From: an uncultured Acidimicrobiaceae bacterium
Lineage (GTDB): Bacteria; Actinomycetota; Acidimicrobiia; Acidimicrobiales; RAAP-2
Direction: 5' to 3'
DNA: 37,085 nucleotides
Assembly: GCA_903894295.1 (NCBI GenBank)
Contig: CAITPI010000104.1
Span: 1 to 37,085, forward strand
The position numbers were made by a program, and so were the translations under genes. This document shows positions 16,699-24,840 of the stretch, piece by piece. Positions within the stretch are counted from its first letter, which is position 1. The number at the start of each line of letters is the position of its first letter. The notes under the pieces were generated by a model that saw nothing but the letters and a program-made list of their open reading frames with translations, was not told the origin of the DNA and made no database searches.

Positions 16699-16946
16699 AA
16701 CCAACGCTCCGGCCAGTAGTCCTCACCGTCGGCATCGCCCAGCGACATGGAGTGCTCCCCGTCGTGGCCACTGCGTCGGATGCAGCACACCAGCGTTCCG
16801 ATCCACGGCCCGTTGTCGATGCAGTGGACCGAACCACAACGCTGCCACAGCGAGGACGGCGGAAGGTCCAGGTCATCCATCTCCTCGTCGCGGACGAGGC
16901 CGAGGTGGGAGTTGTCAACCTTCGAGCGGTTGAAGTCGATCGTCAT
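16695..16946 (-). CDS. Small Cys/His protein, function unknown
   Basis: 83 residues. A Cys/His-rich core CGSVHCIDNGPW...CCIRRSGHDGEHSM (about 37-67) resembles short metal-binding proteins with a GHxGxH tail. It is acidic overall. AGGA and AAGGG lie upstream of the ATG at 16946. It converges on the GH13 gene, overlapping by 4 bp. I cannot assign a role. Confidence 0.55.
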   Translation of the reverse strand: MTIDFNRSKVDNSHLGLVRDEEMDDLDLPPSSLWQRCGSVHCIDNGPWIGTLVCCIRRSGHDGEHSMSLGDADGEDYWPERWF

Positions 16947-17125
16947 GTCATCCTGCCCTTTGTGTCGTGGTGTCCGGATTTTCGAGGTCGGCGTGTTCCT
17001 CCCCTATGTCTTCGGACACTCACGGCCGTACCTGTAGCCCGCCGAGGAGAGATCGGCCCGGCGATGGCCCGAGGAGGCTCCACCAGACGGTCATGTTCAG
17101 AAAATGACCACCACACAACGCGACA

Positions 17126-17137
17126 TATCGGCCGATA
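17126..17137. promoter_or_regulatory. Palindrome TATCGGCCGATA upstream of the XRE gene
   Basis: A perfect 12-bp palindrome 80 bp upstream of the XRE regulator start. The inverted pair GGTCAT/ATGACC around 17090-17109 lies nearby. Either could be the regulator's own operator. The rest of 16947-17203 shows no gene. Confidence 0.4.
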
Positions 17138-17203
17138 ACCCGGCCAAATAGCGAGTAGCCTCACTCTTCGTGCAGTATCCCGTTCACCTTTCCAACATCC
17201 GCC

Positions 17204-17209
17204 TAGGAT
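17204..17209 (+). promoter_or_regulatory. -10 box TAGGAT of the XRE gene
   Basis: TAGGAT ends 7 nt before the ATG at 17217. It overlaps an upstream in-frame ATG at 17208, which therefore cannot be the usual start. Confidence 0.55.
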
Positions 17210-17216
17210 GACTGCC

Positions 17217-18305
17217 ATGGCGGCCGGGGGACTCAGCACGATCGACGACATCGTCCGTCGCAACGTCGCCATGCTTCGGTCCCGGGCCAATCTCACCCAG
17301 CAGGGACTCGCCGACGAGATGCTGCTTCGGGGCCTGACCTGGAGTCGGGAAACCGTGGCCCAGGTGGAAACGACCAGTCGCCGAATCACCTTCGTCGAGG
17401 CCATTGCCCTCGCGGCCAGCCTCGATGTTCCGTTGGCCCGCCTGGTGTCCACCAGTGCGGAGGTCGTCAGCGTGGGCGAGAGCGAATGGACCTCCGCCTA
17501 CGTGGGCGCCGCCATGGCAGGAACGGCGGGCGACGTGTTCACTCCCGAGGCCTACGCCGGCGGTGCATCCACATCCACCCCCACTCCGGCAACTCCAACC
17601 TCTCCGGCCGCCCAGGGTCCGGTTCCCCCGGGCAGTCGGGCCACCCGGGGAGACGTCGCACCCGGTCCGGTCCCACCGGGCGGAGTCGAACGACGGAACA
17701 GCGCGGGCGACCGTCGGCGGACCGATGACTCGGGAGAGCCCCGTCGCCCGGGCCGACGGAGTACCGATTTTGCCGTCGCTCCGGGGGACTGGGATCAGCC
17801 GGCCCCGGTCGTCGCCGAAGCGCCCTCGGCCGCGGTTGCTCCCGGCTCGGGACCCCAGCGCACGGCCGAGCGTATTGAACGCCGGATGCGGACCCGGGTG
17901 ACGGCCAGCGATGTCGACGCCACCGCGCAGCAACTTTGGGCCCGCAGTCTGGAGGCCGAACGCGAGCGACGGGTCGCCGACCGGCTGGCCGTGGCCGGTG
18001 GCTCCCCGAAGACGGTACAGGGGCACATCACCCGGGATCTCGACCGCGAACTGGCCTTCGAACTGGAGCGTCGGGCCGAGGCCGGTCGCCAACCCGCCAT
18101 GACTCCCGAAGAAGTGACCTGGGAGGCCACCCGTCTCCACATCATGTTGGCCAACAAGGGCTACGACAACGAAGACGTCGAAACGTGGTGGCACGACATG
18201 CCCCATCGTGAGCTGGGCGGACTGACGGTGGCCCAGGCGTGGGATGCTGGGGAGTACCGGGCCGTGGGTCAGTTGATTCGATCCCTGCCGGCCCGCCACG
18301 GCTGA
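17217..18305 (+). CDS. XRE-type HTH regulator with disordered linker and C-terminal helical domain
   Basis: 362 residues. An N-terminal XRE helix-turn-helix (about 12-78: NLTQQGLADEMLLRGLTWSR ... RRITFVEAIALAASLDVPL) is followed by a Pro/Ser/Gly/Arg-rich linker (about 110-215). Then comes a charged helical stretch (RTAERIERRMRTRVTASDVD, QLWARSLEAERERRVADRLA) and a compact end (MPHRELGGLTVAQAWDAGEY) that faintly recalls the LGG...A...G toxin-binding end of MbcA/ParS antitoxins. No toxin gene lies beside it. It is probably a DNA-binding regulator; the signal is unknown. The start is set by the -10 box. Confidence 0.7.
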   Translation: MAAGGLSTIDDIVRRNVAMLRSRANLTQQGLADEMLLRGLTWSRETVAQVETTSRRITFVEAIALAASLDVPLARLVSTSAEVVSVGESEWTSAYVGAAMAGTAGDVFTPEAYAGGASTSTPTPATPTSPAAQGPVPPGSRATRGDVAPGPVPPGGVERRNSAGDRRRTDDSGEPRRPGRRSTDFAVAPGDWDQPAPVVAEAPSAAVAPGSGPQRTAERIERRMRTRVTASDVDATAQQLWARSLEAERERRVADRLAVAGGSPKTVQGHITRDLDRELAFELERRAEAGRQPAMTPEEVTWEATRLHIMLANKGYDNEDVETWWHDMPHRELGGLTVAQAWDAGEYRAVGQLIRSLPARHG

Positions 18306-18366
18306 GTCCGGCGACCCGCCCGGCGACGGGAGACCGGGAGGACCGGACCGATCACCCAGGAGACCC

Positions 18367-19725
18367 ATGGACTACCCGCAACTTCCCGCCCGACTGGCCA
18401 GCGAACTGGCCCAGCACCACGAACGCAACCCCGGGTCCCTCGCCCAGTACCAGGCAGCCAGACATCTCTTCACCGGTGTTCCGATGACGTGGATGGCCAA
18501 CTGGGCCGGCGGCTTCCCGCTCGCCTTGCACCAGGCCCGGGGAGCACGCATCACCGACGTTGACGGTCACACCTACGTGGACTTCGCCCTGGGAGACACC
18601 GGTGCCATGGCTGGCCACAGCCCGGAACCCGTGGTGCGGGCCATCGACGAACGCGTGGCCAGGGAAGGTGGCATCACCGTGATGCTGCCGAGTGGCGACG
18701 CCGAATGGGTGGCGGCCGACCTGACGAGGCGGTTCGGCGTGTCCCAGTGGTCCTTTGCCCTCTCGGCCACCGATGCCAACCGTTGGGCCCTCCGGTTGGC
18801 CCGGCTGGCCACGAAGCGGTCCAAGATCCTCGTCTTCTCCTACTGCTACCACGGAAGCGTGGACGAAACGTTCGTCGTGACCGGCGACGACGGGGTGACC
18901 CGCTCCCGACCGGGCAACGTTGCCCCAGCGGTCGACCCGGCGCTGACGACCGTCGCCGTCGAGTTCAACGATCTCGATGCCGTGGCCCGTGCCCTGCGAA
19001 CCGGTGAGATCGCCGCCGTGTTGACCGAGCCGGCGCTCACCAACATCGGCATCGTCCTGCCCGAGCCCGGATTCCTGGAAGGGGTCCGGTCGCTGTGCGA
19101 CGAGACCGGCACCTTGTTGATGATCGACGAGACCCACACCTTTTCGGCCGGCCCCGGTGGGGCCACCCGGGCGTGGGATCTCCACCCGGACATCGTGACG
19201 ATCGGCAAGGCCATCGCCGGCGGCATTCCCATCGGAGCGTTCGGCCTGAAGGGCGACCTTGCCGATGCGATCTTCGCCCTGGTGGAAGCCGAAGGTGCCG
19301 ACATTGTCGACGTGGGTGGCATCGGCGGCACTCTGGCCGGGAACGCCCTCTCGCTGGCGGCGGCCCGGGCCACCCTGGGTGAAGTCCTCACGGACGAGGC
19401 GTTCGCCCGGATGATCTCCCTGGCCACCCGGCTCACCGACCAGACCCGGGCCAGCATCGACCGCCACCGGTTGCCCTGGTCGGTCAGCCAGCTCGGCGCC
19501 CGTTCGGAGTACCGGTTCTGCTCACCGGCACCGGTGAACGGCGGTCAGTCACACGCGGCCGAACAGGGCGACCTCGATGCCTACCTCCACCTGTACATGA
19601 GCAACCGGGGTGTGTTGATCACCCCGTTCCACAACATGGTGCTCATGTGTCCGGACACCACCGAAGCCGACGTCGATCTCCACGGCGAGATCTTTGACCA
19701 GGCGTTGGCCGACCTCGTGGCCTGA
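18367..19725 (+). CDS. Class III PLP-dependent aminotransferase / aminomutase-like
   Basis: 452 residues of the aspartate aminotransferase fold, class III, close to glutamate-1-semialdehyde aminomutase-like enzymes (FSYCYHGSVDE, GDTGAMAGHS). PLP residues: Asp254 (LLMIDETHTF) and Lys281 (IGKAIAGGIPIGAFG). Actinobacteria use these proteins as amino-group transferases of unknown substrate; a true heme-pathway HemL is usually smaller (about 430 residues) and differs. AGGAG 4 nt upstream of ATG 18367 fixes the start. Confidence 0.87.
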   Translation: MDYPQLPARLASELAQHHERNPGSLAQYQAARHLFTGVPMTWMANWAGGFPLALHQARGARITDVDGHTYVDFALGDTGAMAGHSPEPVVRAIDERVAREGGITVMLPSGDAEWVAADLTRRFGVSQWSFALSATDANRWALRLARLATKRSKILVFSYCYHGSVDETFVVTGDDGVTRSRPGNVAPAVDPALTTVAVEFNDLDAVARALRTGEIAAVLTEPALTNIGIVLPEPGFLEGVRSLCDETGTLLMIDETHTFSAGPGGATRAWDLHPDIVTIGKAIAGGIPIGAFGLKGDLADAIFALVEAEGADIVDVGGIGGTLAGNALSLAAARATLGEVLTDEAFARMISLATRLTDQTRASIDRHRLPWSVSQLGARSEYRFCSPAPVNGGQSHAAEQGDLDAYLHLYMSNRGVLITPFHNMVLMCPDTTEADVDLHGEIFDQALADLVA

Positions 19726-19738
19726 GTCCTCCCTGACG

Positions 19739-20398
19739 TCAGGCCGGAGGCAACGGTGGTGGTGGCAGTGGCTTGTTGGCGTCAAGGTGGTCGAGGTCCG
19801 ACTGAAGTTGCGCCACCAGTTCTGTCACCTTGTTCTGGAAGTGGGCGATGGCCAGTTCCAGACGGAAGTCGAAGTCAGTTGAGAGTTTCGGTCCGTAGTG
19901 CACGGTGGTCGGCTTGGACCGGTTGGACACCGAAAACGTCGTCGTGCCCGCCCCATCGTCGTGGCGGAACCCGATGAGGTTGTCAAACGCGCACTCCCGG
20001 GTCTGGGCGGCGCCCTGGAAGATCACCCGCAGGTTGGTCACGTAGATCGTTCCGTGGTCGATCTCGGTCGGAGATGGCGTGCCCGGGACGTAGTGCCCTT
20101 TGCTGGCCCCGACCCGATAGCGGACCGAACGGCCGCCGATGGAAGCCACCGGGATCGAGAACCCCTGGGAGTGACCTTCGTAGTGGCCCTGGCCCCGGCG
20201 CTCTTCGATCAGCGAGGCATCGGTCACGGTGAAGAACACCGACTCACCGGCCTTCAGCATGACCCCGTCGGTGGCTTCACCGTGGAAGGTCTGGGCGGTC
20301 TCGAGACAGGCGGCGATGCCGTCCCGTTGGGCTTGCCACTGTGTGAGGTGACCCTCCCACTCCTTGACCTCGTGATGGGCCTTCATCTCTTCGAACAC
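19739..20398 (-). CDS. PH/GRAM-like domain protein, function unknown
   Basis: 219 residues from GTG 20398 with GAGGAAGG 8 nt upstream. It begins with a charged helix (HHEVKEWEGHLTQWQAQRDG). A PH/GRAM-like beta domain follows, marked by GTIYVTNLRVIFQG (about 124-137), and it ends in a helix and a proline tail. Such domains bind membranes or proteins. An in-frame ATG 20521 would add 41 Arg/Pro-rich residues and is less likely. TATTCT on the reverse strand (about 20481) is a possible -10. Its stop sits in the palindrome CCTGACGTCAGG (19732-19743). Confidence 0.6.
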   Translation of the reverse strand: MFEEMKAHHEVKEWEGHLTQWQAQRDGIAACLETAQTFHGEATDGVMLKAGESVFFTVTDASLIEERRGQGHYEGHSQGFSIPVASIGGRSVRYRVGASKGHYVPGTPSPTEIDHGTIYVTNLRVIFQGAAQTRECAFDNLIGFRHDDGAGTTTFSVSNRSKPTTVHYGPKLSTDFDFRLELAIAHFQNKVTELVAQLQSDLDHLDANKPLPPPPLPPA

Positions 20399-20608
20399 GC
20401 CTCGGACCTTCCTCGCCGCACCGGCGGGCCACCGGGACCGCGCACCGGCTGACGTCCACCTTGGTCGCCTGGCGGCCAGAATAGGCTGAAGGGTGAATCC
20501 AACGGATGACCACGTCGCCATGGCTTGGCCGCATTCAGCCCGTGATCAGGGCATCGCCACCCCCATCCAGCATCAACCGGGCGGGTTTCCCACAGAAGAA
20601 GAGGGCAC

Positions 20609-20635
20609 ATGTTGAACGAGCAACGACGTGGTTGA
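20609..20635 (+). other. Eight-codon ORF in front of the secreted protein
   Basis: ATG 20609 has a strong GAAGAGGG ribosome site, but the frame stops after 8 codons (20633-20635), overlapping the GTG 20628 of the secreted protein in another frame. It may be a leader ORF. It may also be the true N-terminus if a one-base indel is present in the assembly. Confidence 0.35.
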
Positions 20636-23378
20636 CCATCGGCGGGGCCGGAGGTTCCTCGTGGCGTTGGCCTCACTGCTCGCCTTGGTGGGCCTGGTGG
20701 CCCTGCCCGGAAAGAACGCCGGGGCGAGTCCCGTCCCGGCGTCGGGTGTTCCGGCCACAGCGTCCAATCTGCCACCGTCACTGGTGCGGGCGCTCTCGGT
20801 TGCGCTGGCCGCATTCGACCACATGCCCGCCTCCTCGGTCGGCAACCTGCGAGAAGGATCGGACCACCTCGGCTTTGACCGAAGTTCCCATCTCTGGTGG
20901 GCGACGGCCGGTTTTCTTCCGTCCACCTCCGCCACCACCGTCGAGGCAAACCGTTTTGAAGACGGTGGAGGCATCGGGATCTTCACCAGTCCCGACGACA
21001 GCCACTGGACCATGACCAGAACCGGCGGCCTGCCGTTCCCGTGTGGCAACGTCGTCCCCGGACGCATCCGGTTGCTGTGGGGACTCCACAACTCGCCCTA
21101 CTGCGCCGGGACCACCAACACCACCCGCCAGTCGACCTCGCCGACCAGCACCTCGCCCATTGCCCAGAACGCCGAGTTGCAGGTCGGCGTCGGCGACAAC
21201 CCGGCCAGCACGGACTTTTCCCGGGACTGCAACCCGTTCACGACCCTGGCCAACCCCGGCATCACCACCGCCGGCTGCGGAACGGATCCCGTCCACAACG
21301 TTCTGAACAGCAACGAGGAGTGGTGTGCCGACTTTGCCAAGTGGGACTGGCAGACCTCGGGCGTCACCGTCGATCTGGGAACCCTCACGGCCGGCGCCCG
21401 CAGTTTCTACGCCTGGGGTCGACAGGTTGGCGATGTCTTGATCCCCGACGGCAACAACCCGGCCGTCGGCGATGCCGTCGTCTTCTACCCGAAGGGTGAT
21501 CTTGGCGCCTCGGGCCTGACCTACGCCGACCACGTCGGTCTGGTCGTCGGAGTGAATCCCAATGGCACGGTGAATCTGGTCAACGGTGATTTCGTTGGTC
21601 CCTCGAACATCACCGTCCAGCAGAACGACGGCGTCTCGATCGCCAGCTGGGCGGCCTCGATCTGGAACCCCAACGAGCAATGGGTCTACGTCGCCCCGAC
21701 CACGGCCAGTGTCGTCGACCCGGCCCGGGCCGACTTCAACGGCGACCACCGGGACGACCTCGCCTGGATCCAGGGTTCGACCCTGACCAACCTCAGGTCG
21801 AACCTCAACGGCACGTTCACCAACGTGGGCTCCACCGTGGCGTCGGGCCCACCCACCTGGGCCGGGGTCGGGAACTTCACCGGGAACGGGTTGGCCGATG
21901 TGGCCTGGTATGCCGGAGGCGTGCTTTCCCTCTACCAACCGGTCAACAACGGCCAGTTCGCCCTGGTCAGCCAGACGGCCGGGCTCCCACCCCCCACCTG
22001 GGCCGGGGTCGGCAACTTCAACACGAGCGGCCTCTCGGGCATCGCCTGGTACTCGGGAACCACCTTGAGCGACCTCCAGTCGACCGGGACCGGCACCTTC
22101 TCCCTGGCCGGGACCACGACCGAAGCCACTCCCCCCACCTGGGCCGGGGTCGGCAACTTCAACTCGAGCGGCCTCTCGGGCATCGCCTGGTACTCGGGAA
22201 CCACCTTGAGCGACCTCCAGTCGACCGGGACCGGCACCTTCTCCCTGGCCGGGACCACGACCGGACTCGGCACACCGACCTGGGCCAGCAACGGTTCGTT
22301 CCCGGTCGTCCCGACGTTCACTTCCCCCTCCTCGGCCACACTGACCGTTTCCCTGGGGGCCAGTGTGACGGTAGCCACCACTCCCACGCTCTCTCCGGTG
22401 CAACTCACCGAGTCGGGAAGCCTGCCGGCCGGCGTGGGTTTCACCGACAACCAGAACGGGACCGCCAGGATTTCGGGCGTTCCCACCTCGGCCGGGTCGT
22501 ATCCGGTGACCATCACGGCCACCAACAGTGCCGGATCCTCCACACAACGGTTGTTGCTCAATGTGGGCTCACCGGGAGGACTGGTGGGCACCACCGACAC
22601 CGGTTACGACGTCGCCACCTCGACCGGCCGGGTCTTCAACTTCGGCGCTGCCGTCTGGTCGGGTTCGACCGGAGGCAACACCTCGCTCGGCACGACGATG
22701 GGCTTCGCCACCACCCCTGACAGTCTCGGCTACTGGCTCGCCACCTCGACCGGCCGGGTCCTCAACTTCGGTGACGCCCCGTGGTTGGGCTCGGAGTACT
22801 CCGTCACCCAGGGCTCGTCGGCCGCGGGAAGCGTGGTCGCCCTGACACCCACTCCCGACGGTGCGGGCTACTGGATCCTGACGAGCACCGGACGGGTCTT
22901 CAACTTCGGCGATGCCCCCTGGTTGGGCTCGGAGTTCGCCGCCACCGGCGGATCAACCGCCGCCGGAAGCGCCATCGCCCTGGCCGCCACGCCCGACCGC
23001 CTCGGCTACTGGATCCTGACGAGCACCGGACGGGTCTTCAACTTCGGCGATGCCGTCTTCTTCGGCTGCATCGAAGGAGCCACCGCGCTCGGCAGTCCCG
23101 TCGATATGACCTCGAGCAGTGATGGCTCGGGCTACCTGATCACCACCGCTTCCGGCCGGGTCCTCAACTTTGGCGATGCGGGCTGGCTGGGCTCGCCGTA
23201 TGCCCAGTCCGGCGGCGCACTCGGAACATCGGCCGTGTCGCTGACGCCCACACCCGACCACCTGGGCTACCTCGTCCTGTTGGCCACCGGCGCCGTCGTG
23301 GTCTTCGGGGATGCCGCCAATCTGGGGGCCCCGGCCAGTTTGTCCCCTGCGTCCGCCGTCAGGCTGGGACTCGCCTAG
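20628..23378 (+). CDS. Secreted multi-domain protein: CHAP-like, FG-GAP, Ig-like and GYW/FGDA repeats
   Basis: 916 residues. The signal peptide covers about 1-33 (RRFLVALASLLALVGLVALPG). A CHAP-like NlpC/P60-type domain lies at about 210-355, with Cys233 (EEWCADFAKW) and His302 (YADHVGLV) as the likely catalytic pair, which suggests cutting of peptidoglycan peptides or amides. Residues about 365-555 hold FG-GAP/VCBS repeats (ADFNGDHRDDLAW, then PPTWAGVGNF three times). A putative Ig/cadherin-like domain follows (about 560-650). From about 655 to the end there are six repeats of about 46 residues with the pattern GYW..TSTGRV.NFGDA..LGS. The protein is probably cell-surface or exported. Confidence 0.8.
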   Translation: MVDHRRGRRFLVALASLLALVGLVALPGKNAGASPVPASGVPATASNLPPSLVRALSVALAAFDHMPASSVGNLREGSDHLGFDRSSHLWWATAGFLPSTSATTVEANRFEDGGGIGIFTSPDDSHWTMTRTGGLPFPCGNVVPGRIRLLWGLHNSPYCAGTTNTTRQSTSPTSTSPIAQNAELQVGVGDNPASTDFSRDCNPFTTLANPGITTAGCGTDPVHNVLNSNEEWCADFAKWDWQTSGVTVDLGTLTAGARSFYAWGRQVGDVLIPDGNNPAVGDAVVFYPKGDLGASGLTYADHVGLVVGVNPNGTVNLVNGDFVGPSNITVQQNDGVSIASWAASIWNPNEQWVYVAPTTASVVDPARADFNGDHRDDLAWIQGSTLTNLRSNLNGTFTNVGSTVASGPPTWAGVGNFTGNGLADVAWYAGGVLSLYQPVNNGQFALVSQTAGLPPPTWAGVGNFNTSGLSGIAWYSGTTLSDLQSTGTGTFSLAGTTTEATPPTWAGVGNFNSSGLSGIAWYSGTTLSDLQSTGTGTFSLAGTTTGLGTPTWASNGSFPVVPTFTSPSSATLTVSLGASVTVATTPTLSPVQLTESGSLPAGVGFTDNQNGTARISGVPTSAGSYPVTITATNSAGSSTQRLLLNVGSPGGLVGTTDTGYDVATSTGRVFNFGAAVWSGSTGGNTSLGTTMGFATTPDSLGYWLATSTGRVLNFGDAPWLGSEYSVTQGSSAAGSVVALTPTPDGAGYWILTSTGRVFNFGDAPWLGSEFAATGGSTAAGSAIALAATPDRLGYWILTSTGRVFNFGDAVFFGCIEGATALGSPVDMTSSSDGSGYLITTASGRVLNFGDAGWLGSPYAQSGGALGTSAVSLTPTPDHLGYLVLLATGAVVVFGDAANLGAPASLSPASAVRLGLA
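21990..22263 (+). repeat. Near-identical direct repeats inside the secreted protein gene
   Basis: 21990-22122 and 22131-22263 are almost base-identical (one clear difference) at a period of 141 bp, that is 47 codons. They encode two FG-GAP-like units. Near-identity at the DNA level points to recent duplication or gene conversion. Confidence 0.85.
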
Positions 23379-23446
23379 AAGGTCCGCCAGGTCGTCATTG
23401 CGTCGGTGGTGACCACAACTCCGACCCACTTGGAAGCCGGTGAACC

Positions 23447-23452
23447 TAGTCT
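23447..23452 (+). promoter_or_regulatory. -10 box TAGTCT of the four-helix membrane protein
   Basis: TAGTCT ends 6 nt before GTG 23459, indicating a leaderless start. Confidence 0.55.
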
Positions 23453-23458
23453 GTTGCG

Positions 23459-23944
23459 GTGAGCAAGCGGACCTCGCGAAATCCGGGCACCCGGCCAGAC
23501 TTCTTGGGGATCAACCGCCTCCAGGTCAGGCTTCTGGGATGGATCTTCTCGGTGGGAGCCGTCGTACTGGTTCCCTGGACCGCCTATCTGGCCTACACCC
23601 TGCCGAACCGGACCATCGACACCCATTACCGGATCGCCTGGGTCGGCTTCGACGTGCTGTTGGTGGTGACCATCTTCCTGACCGCCTACTACACGTTCCG
23701 CATGGATCCCCGGGTCGAACTTCCCGCCACGGCACTCGCCACCTTGCTGGTGGTTGACGCCTGGTTCGACATCATGACCTCGTCCAACCGAACGGCCGCC
23801 CTGGCTGCCGTCTTCCTGGCCCTCACCGTCGAGATTCCCTCCGCCCTGTTCTCGATCTACATCGTGCGCCGCATCAACCACCACGTCGACACGTTGGCCG
23901 AAACGGCCACGTTGGACGGCCTGGACTCCGACCCGTCCGACTGA
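23459..23944 (+). CDS. Four-helix membrane protein, function unknown
   Basis: 161 residues. Four hydrophobic segments (about 25-46, 60-82, 88-105, 112-134) lie between basic and acidic tails. The pattern LPNRTIDTHYRIAWVGFDVLLV...DAWFDIMTS recurs in uncharacterised actinobacterial membrane proteins. There is no known role. The start is set by the -10 box, and a hairpin terminator follows at 23960. Confidence 0.7.
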   Translation: MSKRTSRNPGTRPDFLGINRLQVRLLGWIFSVGAVVLVPWTAYLAYTLPNRTIDTHYRIAWVGFDVLLVVTIFLTAYYTFRMDPRVELPATALATLLVVDAWFDIMTSSNRTAALAAVFLALTVEIPSALFSIYIVRRINHHVDTLAETATLDGLDSDPSD

Positions 23945-23959
23945 CGACCCGACATCTCC

Positions 23960-23978
23960 CCGGATCGTCCCGATCCGG
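23960..23978 (+). terminator. Hairpin terminator after the membrane protein gene
   Basis: CCGGATCG and CGATCCGG are perfect 8-bp arms around TCC, followed by TT. It lies 16 bp past the stop at 23944. Confidence 0.5.
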
Positions 23979-24047
23979 TTCGGCCACACCATCGGCCCGG
24001 TCGGCCACTCCACTGATCTGAACTGGATCTACGGGCGAAAGACATGG

Positions 24048-24173
24048 ATGTCACGGGATCTACTTCGCTCGGCGATCTGCGACTACATCGAGGGCTTCTA
24101 CAACCCCGAGCGCATCCAGAAGCGCCACGGGTACCGTTCACCAGCCGACTTCGAATCGGCTGCCGTCGCTTAG
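24048..24173 (+). pseudogene. IS3-family transposase, C-terminal remnant
   Basis: The frame ending at TAG 24171-24173 reads RSAICDYIEGFYNPERIQKR and then HGYRSPADFESA, the hallmark C-terminus of IS3-group OrfB (DDE integrase core) transposases. In-frame sequence before the ATG (WIYGRKTW) also fits this family back to about 24019. The catalytic DDE residues, OrfA and the left end are gone. It lies directly against the 3' end of the broken HNH gene. Confidence 0.85.
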
Positions 24174-24210
24174 AAAAATGTGCACGGGAGAGTGGGTCAA
24201 CTCCAGATTT
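24174..24210 (+). repeat. Probable right end of the IS3-family element
   Basis: The sequence just after the transposase stop (AAAAATGTGCACGGGAGA, then GTGGGTCAACTCCAG) looks like an IS3-group terminal repeat. The HNH reading frame runs through it from the other strand, so the last roughly 20 codons of the HNH remnant are IS-derived. No matching left end was found in the window. Confidence 0.4.
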
Positions 24211-24559
24211 TGTCGCGGGTCCTGGAGGCCGAGCTGGTCACAGGTGAAGCTGGACTTGCCGAAGTTGCAGGTGTAGTAACTGGCCACAAGGTTTTCGTGG
24301 CTGTCGGCCAGGGCTGGATCAGAAAAGCTGGCAGCAGCCTCGACGTGATCCGCTACTCCGGACAAGACGAGCAGGGCTGCATGGCGTTGAGAGTCGAACC
24401 TTCCCCAGACCGGCGGGTCTCCGAGTAAGGCGACGAGCTGCTTGCGCGCTCTGCGGTCGATGACTCCAATCCCGCAGTAGCGACAGTGCCAGCCATCACG
24501 GGCCAGTACAGCGTCATGATCGGCTTCGCTCAACTGCTGGCGCTTGCCGACTGTCTTTG

Positions 24560-24569
24560 TTCTCGGAAT
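24560..24569. repeat. Left target-site duplication TTCTCGGAAT
   Basis: The 10-bp sequence is repeated in the same direction at 26339-26348. In the HNH reading frame it encodes Ile-Pro-Arg on both sides of the element. Confidence 0.75.
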
Positions 24570-24570
24570 A

Positions 24571-24652
24571 CTCGGCGTTTGAGTCAGATTTTGGTTGACA
24601 AAGGGTCGAGTGGGACTCCTGAGGCCTGATTTGGCCCGTCTCCTTCAGTGGT
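24571..24652 (+). repeat. Left terminal inverted repeat, two-block
   Basis: Outer block 24571-24609 (39 bp, begins CTCGGCGTTTGAGTCAG) is identical to the reverse complement of 26295-26333. After a 14-bp unlike spacer, the inner block 24624-24652 (begins GCCTGATTT) matches the reverse complement of 26252-26280 at 25 of 29 positions. Confidence 0.9.
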
Positions 24653-24799
24653 CGGTGTCAGCGCTGAATGGCGGGAGGATCAGCCCGGGGCTGCCAGTGG
24701 CGGCGAGAAGGGGATGGTCGGCTTGTGCCCAGCCCGCGCAGTCGGATGGTGGTTCGGCCGCTCGATGGTAGAGGTGGCAGCTTGAGCGGCGCAGCCCGA

Positions 24800-24840
24800 G
24801 ATGACGAGCCCGGCCCTCCTTTGGATCCGGGCTCGTCATC
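24800..24840 (-). terminator. Hairpin overlapping the Fic stop codon
   Basis: GATGACGAGCCCGG (24800-24813) pairs perfectly with CCGGGCTCGTCATC (24827-24840) around a 13-nt loop. The Fic stop (24836-24838) lies inside the stem. There is no U-run, as is common in high-GC actinobacteria. Between it and the left terminal repeat there is no gene. Confidence 0.65.

Larger units (their letters stand above)
24138..24569 (-). pseudogene. HNH endonuclease, C-terminal part
   Basis: Read from the target duplication at 24569, this frame gives IPRTKTVGKRQQLSEADHDA and then an HNH nuclease core: WHCRYCG (zinc Cys pair), ADHVEA and ENLVASYYTCNFGK. It stops at 24138 inside the IS3 remnant. A TTG at 24533 could serve as a new start. 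Its N-terminal part lies at 26339-26711, on the far side of the Fic element. Joining the two at the duplicated IPR codons gives an uninterrupted 264-residue protein. Confidence 0.8.

Noticed and set aside
20778-22547. 589-codon reverse ORF opposite the secreted protein
   Set aside because: It is Gly/Arg/Val-rich, mirrors the repeats of the forward gene, and shows no domain.
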